A stretch of 64,000 bases of DNA, taken from positions 45,888,196-45,952,195 of the forward strand of contig NC_052618.1 of the NCBI RefSeq assembly GCF_016545825.1, written 5' to 3'. This stretch comes from Eucalyptus grandis. Taxonomy: Eukaryota > Streptophyta > Magnoliopsida > Myrtales > Myrtaceae. Position numbers and translations under genes: made by a program. The stretch's first letter is position 1; each line of letters begins with the position of its first letter. Of the stretch, positions 59,878 through 64,000 are shown one piece after another. The notes below the pieces were generated by a model. That model searched no databases and was not told the origin of the DNA. It saw only the letters and a program-made list of their open reading frames with translations.

Positions 59878-61240
59878 AAGATCACTACCAATTGTTTTAA
59901 AAATTTAATATGTTAGATAAAAGTGCGATTTATCATTTAAATATTTTAACACTCCCCATCATGCTTATTCTGGTTTGTGGAAATTTAACTGGGATGGCAA
60001 ATGGAGCCCGGAAAGAATTGAACTTAGGACATCCAAGCTTTGATACTATGTGAGATTTTATGGGATCATAGCCGACTAGTCTAAAATCTTAATTGATAGA
60101 TAAAAGTGTGGTTTAATATTTAATTACGCTAATACCCCCTCATGCTTAGTATTTAATTGGGGAGACAAATATAACATAAAAATATTTGAAATCAGGATCT
60201 CCAACTCTGATTTTATGTGAGATTTTGTAGAATCACAATCGACCATTCTAAAAGTTTAAACTGATAGATGAAGGCGTGATTTAATAGTTAATTACGCTAA
60301 TAGTGACTTTATGTATCCCATCATCCATTGCACCCACTTTTTGTTTTAAGTTCAACCAAAGAGACGATTGGCAAGGTGGCTTGGATGTCCGAGGCGGAAG
60401 CAGAACACCCCAACAACAAAAGAGATAGTCCAAGTCTGATTTGGATTAGTCTACTATAATTGCTTCATAGGTGATTGGCAAGGATTGTTGTGGCACGTGA
60501 GGCATTAGGCTCTCCCCATCCCATCGAGGCAGCCTTCGAAGCCGCCCCCAATAGGCGAAAGCCTCTCCATGCCTAGGCTTGGAGTCCACCTTCATCTCCG
60601 GCACGGCGAGCTGACTATTCATGGTGGTCGGCGATGTTCGGGAGAGGGGGCTCGCTATGGGGTCGGAGAGGTGGGAGCCGAGGGAGGCGGAGGAGAGTGA
60701 TAGCAGTGGGCCGGAGTTTGGAAAGAGAGTTTCTAGGAAGGAATCCGGCGGATGGCGACGGCGGCGTTGATTGATCGGAGGTGGCGATACTCTGGTTGGT
60801 TCAATGTGGCGGGATTGTCTTCTTTTTCTTAGCCATCATTGTTTACCATTGCCATTACTGTTTCCTTGAGAATGGTACTACGCACAGAGAACAAGAAGAG
60901 TAGTGGGACCGTAAGGAAAGAAAAGAAACCAAATAAAAGGAGGAGCATGGATATTGAACCTTCGGATACCAAAAACGTGGGACTCACAAAGAATCAAATA
61001 ATCAAGATATTGTGAAAGGGAGTATATTAGTTTAAGAGAGAGTAGAAAAAGCACAACCTTTTTCTAGTATAGTCATTCTAATAAATTTTGATTGAAAATC
61101 TCTTACGTAATGATTCAATGAGTGTCACGAGTCTAAATGACACAATCAGCACTAACATGGACAATTTTTACAATGTCTTTTGATTTTTTTTTAGTTTTTT
61201 GTTTTCATTTTTCTCTCTCTCTTTTTATTACTTTTATAAA
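59878..61240. other. Gene-free interval with a second, looser repeat series
   Basis: Phrases of the type 'tgtgagattttgt-g-atcacaa-cgac' followed by 'gatagat-aaagtgtgatttaatatttaattacgctaata' recur at about 59865, 60048 and 60216, so a diverged repeat of roughly 170-180 bp follows the 161-bp array. A GC-rich island at 60480-60830 has roughly 100 open codons on the minus strand in two frames without a recognisable product. Confidence 0.5.
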
Positions 61241-61249
61241 AAAAAATTA

Positions 61250-61700
61250 GAGGATATGCATGGCCAATGGTTGACTAGCCATTGGACAGAGGCAATGGCC
61301 GTGATGGCCCTTGCAAAATCTAGCGAGATGACGGGAGGGCATTGTGGCCCTCACATAGATATCACTTGTGGCTAGCAACCTTGGTTGGTTATTGCCGAGT
61401 CCCCTATTATCCTCGTCGACCATTTCGAGAAAATAAGCAGTGGAAAATAAAAAGAAAAGAATAAAAAAATTCATAATTTTTTTAAAATGCAAAAATTATC
61501 CACATTAGCACATGTGATGTCATGGAAGATAATTAACGTCCACCTCAGTGATTTTTGGCCAATATTGGTCGAAAGGATTGCATTGAAAATTATCAAAAAT
61601 TTAAGACTATATTGTTTAAATTGAAAAGTTTAAGAATAATTGACCACCATGCAATAAATTTAGGACTTTTTGACAATAATCTTTCAGTTGGGATCCTCTG
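61250..61700. mobile_element. Foldback element with GC-rich core (second copy of the 44.8-kb type)
   Basis: The core at 61255-61430 contains 'ggccaatgg', 'ggcaatggccgtgatggccc' and 'gcaaaatctagcgag', related to 44795-45030. The right arm (61500-61690) has the AT-rich 'aaaagtttaagaataattgaccac' phrases. The left arm appears truncated. Confidence 0.45.
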
Positions 61701-64000
61701 CCCTTCTCCCTGTTCACCGGCGTCTTTTTTCACGCTTGCCTTGTTCCTTGTTTTGTTATAAGGATTTCCCTATTCTCCCTTTCCTTGTATCCACTGTGTT
61801 GGTTGCTTTTAGCTGTTGTTTGGCTTGTTTCTGCTCCTGTGCAGTTTGTGGCTTCCCCCCCTTTTTTCTTGGTACCCTTCCACTTGCTTTGACTTGTTTG
61901 TTTTCGTAAGTGCAAGTTTTGGTGTCGAGTTTTTGTTGTATAGCTGTATAGCTCTTTGGTTTAAAGTCAATATATCTCTTACTTTCTATCAAAAAAAAAA
62001 TCTTTAGAGGAAAAATTACAAATAAATAAATAAATAAATCTATTATACTTATGTCAATTTAATTTTAAAATTTTTAATATGGTTAATTTAGTCATAAACC
62101 CTTTAACAATTTTCCAATTTGTGCTAATCACTTACATGAGGGTCTAGTTAGCGATTGCCATCCTACATGGCACGACCAAGCCCTGAAGTAGAGATTTTTT
62201 TAAAAAATTTCCTTTTTTCCTTTCTTTCCTTTCCTTTCTTTTTTCTTTTTTCTCTTTTTCCCTTTTCCCCTACACCGGACCTTTTCAAATTACTTATTTT
62301 CAAATAAAACTTATCATGTTTATTACAACAAAATAAATGATTGGGCAATAGATCAACGATTTCTTAGAGAACTTCTGCACAAATTTGCCAGCAACACGCT
62401 TGACCTTAGCTAAACTTTCTCGGACACGTTGCCTCAGTGTCCTTGAGCTGAAGTCTCGCGCCGTCCTAAAATCTCAATTCTCTCGTCATCTCGGTCAATA
62501 CAAGGACCGACACGGTCGATCGCTGATGCACATCACCAATTGTCGCCTCATGGCGAGTTGATGCTAAGTCGGGTGTCGCTCGAGGTTTAGCATTTAAGAA
62601 GGATGCATGAATACCCTTATTACAAGTCGGGATGCCAACGGTGTCGATCTCCACGATGCGAATGTCTTGATTGTGTTTGCTTTCTGATGAATGTGCGGAA
62701 GAGGATTAGATGGACTCGATCTTAAAGAGTTCGGGGACTAAACTGGACGAAAGGAAATCTAGAAACGATGTTGGACAACGAGGGAAAGTTTCGGGAGACC
62801 ATCGATGCCGTAACTCCTAATCTGCGCGCGTGTGAAATTTCTAGGGATCGTCGGACTTTTTGCTATCCTACAATGTAAAAAATTTTATGTTTATGTAATC
62901 GAGTTGTACGGATTTGTATTACAAGAGGAGGGAGATACGTATGGATTCCAATGATTCACGATCGCATGGCCTATTACGGGGATGCAAATGAAGCTGTTTT
63001 CGCTTGTCAACAGGCGTTACAGGCTGGGAAATTGCAAAAACAACGGGTGTGGAATTCTTGGTGTACTTCTCGACTCAAATTTCTCTTTTCTAGTCGCCAA
63101 AAGCCCTCCCGAAGTCAAAGAAAGCACCCTCCCCGTGACTTCTCGCGACAATTTATCGATAAAGAATTGACTTTTTAGGGACTAAATGGTCACCGGAGAG
63201 GAACTTTTGGCAACCCGTTTGGTCGGTTGGAGTAGTGTTCTAGCAGTGATTAGGTCACTGAAGGTTCTTCTGGTAACCATAATTTGGATTGCTAGAAGCG
63301 ACGTAGAGCAAGGTCCTTTTTGCAACCGAAATTGGCACTTGGAACTTCTATAGCCCAAATCTAGACTTTTCACGACCATCTTTTCGTCGTTAGGCAAGAT
63401 TTCTTTGCATTTTTTTTTTTTTCATATTTAACGTAACAGAGCGATGCACACAGCTTGGCCTTCAATATAAATTGCAGCTGTGCTTTTGACAAATAACGCG
63501 ACAAATAGTATAGGTAAATGCTGGTCACATATACACCGCACCACCACATGATGTTGAAGAGGACCCAATGATGCATTAAGGGAAGGTTGTATTTGATCAT
63601 GGCGAAAACAAAATATTTCTCCTCAATTCTCATTTCTCCAAATTGAAAAAGAAAACACGAATGTAGGCCGTGTTCCAGTGACTTTATCAGTACGTGCCAT
63701 CTAAACAAGTACCAAATGCTTGAAAAATGACGTACTTCGAATTCAAAGTAGTTTTCTCCGAGAGAGAGAGATCCCTTTAGTGTGTTTATTACCTCATTCA
63801 CCGCGGACTCCGTGATGACTCTCTCTCCTGCGTCTTTCCACTGGTCTTGAAACGAACGAACCGTGCGTTGATCATGCAGCTGACGACGACCACGGAAAGG
63901 TCAAAAGAGAGAGAGAGAGAGAGAGGGAGGGGGGGTGTCGACTTCCATGCGAAGGCATGCCAAATGACCGGTCCTTCCGTTCATAACCTCACATTCGTTG
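61701..64000. other. Terminal gene-free stretch
   Basis: Another foldback arm at about 62030-62160, CT-rich DNA at 62205-62275, and a (GA)n run at 63905-63925. A minus-strand frame of 143 codons (63370-63801) starts with ATG, but it is Tyr/Phe/Trp-rich with no known domain. I treat it as non-coding unless transcripts show otherwise. The segment 62700-63330 resembles diverged retrotransposon LTR sequence in style only. Confidence 0.4.

Noticed and set aside
63370..63801. 143-codon minus-strand frame starting with ATG
   Set aside because: No recognisable domain, no conserved features, an aromatic-rich AT-driven composition and no promoter features.

Overview
This window is nuclear DNA from a flowering plant. 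All recognisable genes are intron-bearing and belong to land-plant families, and they sit between long AT-rich tracts full of small transposons, (GA)n/(CT)n runs and poly-A/T. The gene families and the density of 'GC-core' foldback elements suggest a woody eudicot, possibly Myrtales (Eucalyptus-like). That placement is inference from style, not from a database match. I see no rRNA, tRNA, CRISPR or organelle gene that I can support.

Layout. 1178-3633 (+): last three exons of a RECG-type organellar DNA helicase, whose 5' part lies left of the window. 3.6-14.3 kb: mostly gene-free, with a foldback MITE and a tandemly duplicated repeat block. 14569-19754 (+): an HD-Zip class II gene of the ATHB17/18 type, with a 3.6-kb intron and an apparent one-base frameshift before its CPxCE motif. 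19.8-25.3 kb: gene-free, with a Tourist-type MITE. 25503-28813 (+): an intact long-loop PIN auxin efflux carrier (PIN3/4/7 type, 652 aa). 28.8-44.3 kb: the PIN gene and its 3' flank were duplicated in tandem; the second copy (about 34.65-40.6 kb) is a wrecked pseudogene carrying three insertions, one of them a second copy of the same MITE. 44.3-49 kb: a repeat-rich interval with a 5'-truncated LINE, a Mutator-like element with a perfect 9-bp target duplication, and a MITE loaded with a GC-rich minisatellite. 49335-50723 (+): a NIP subgroup I aquaporin with one GC-AG intron. 52910-57100 (+): a WVD2-like/TPX2-domain microtubule protein. 57903-58337 (-): a small secreted proline-rich, probably GPI-anchored protein, convergent with the previous gene. 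58.4-64 kb: gene-free repeats, including a 161-bp x3 tandem array.

The genes do not form a pathway or cluster. PIN, HD-Zip II and the TPX2/WVD2 protein all belong to families linked to auxin-related or directional growth, but their proximity is most simply chance. The most informative content is evolutionary: duplicated segments act as internal 'empty sites' that date and orient several transposon insertions by direct comparison within the window. I found no convincing previously undescribed system.
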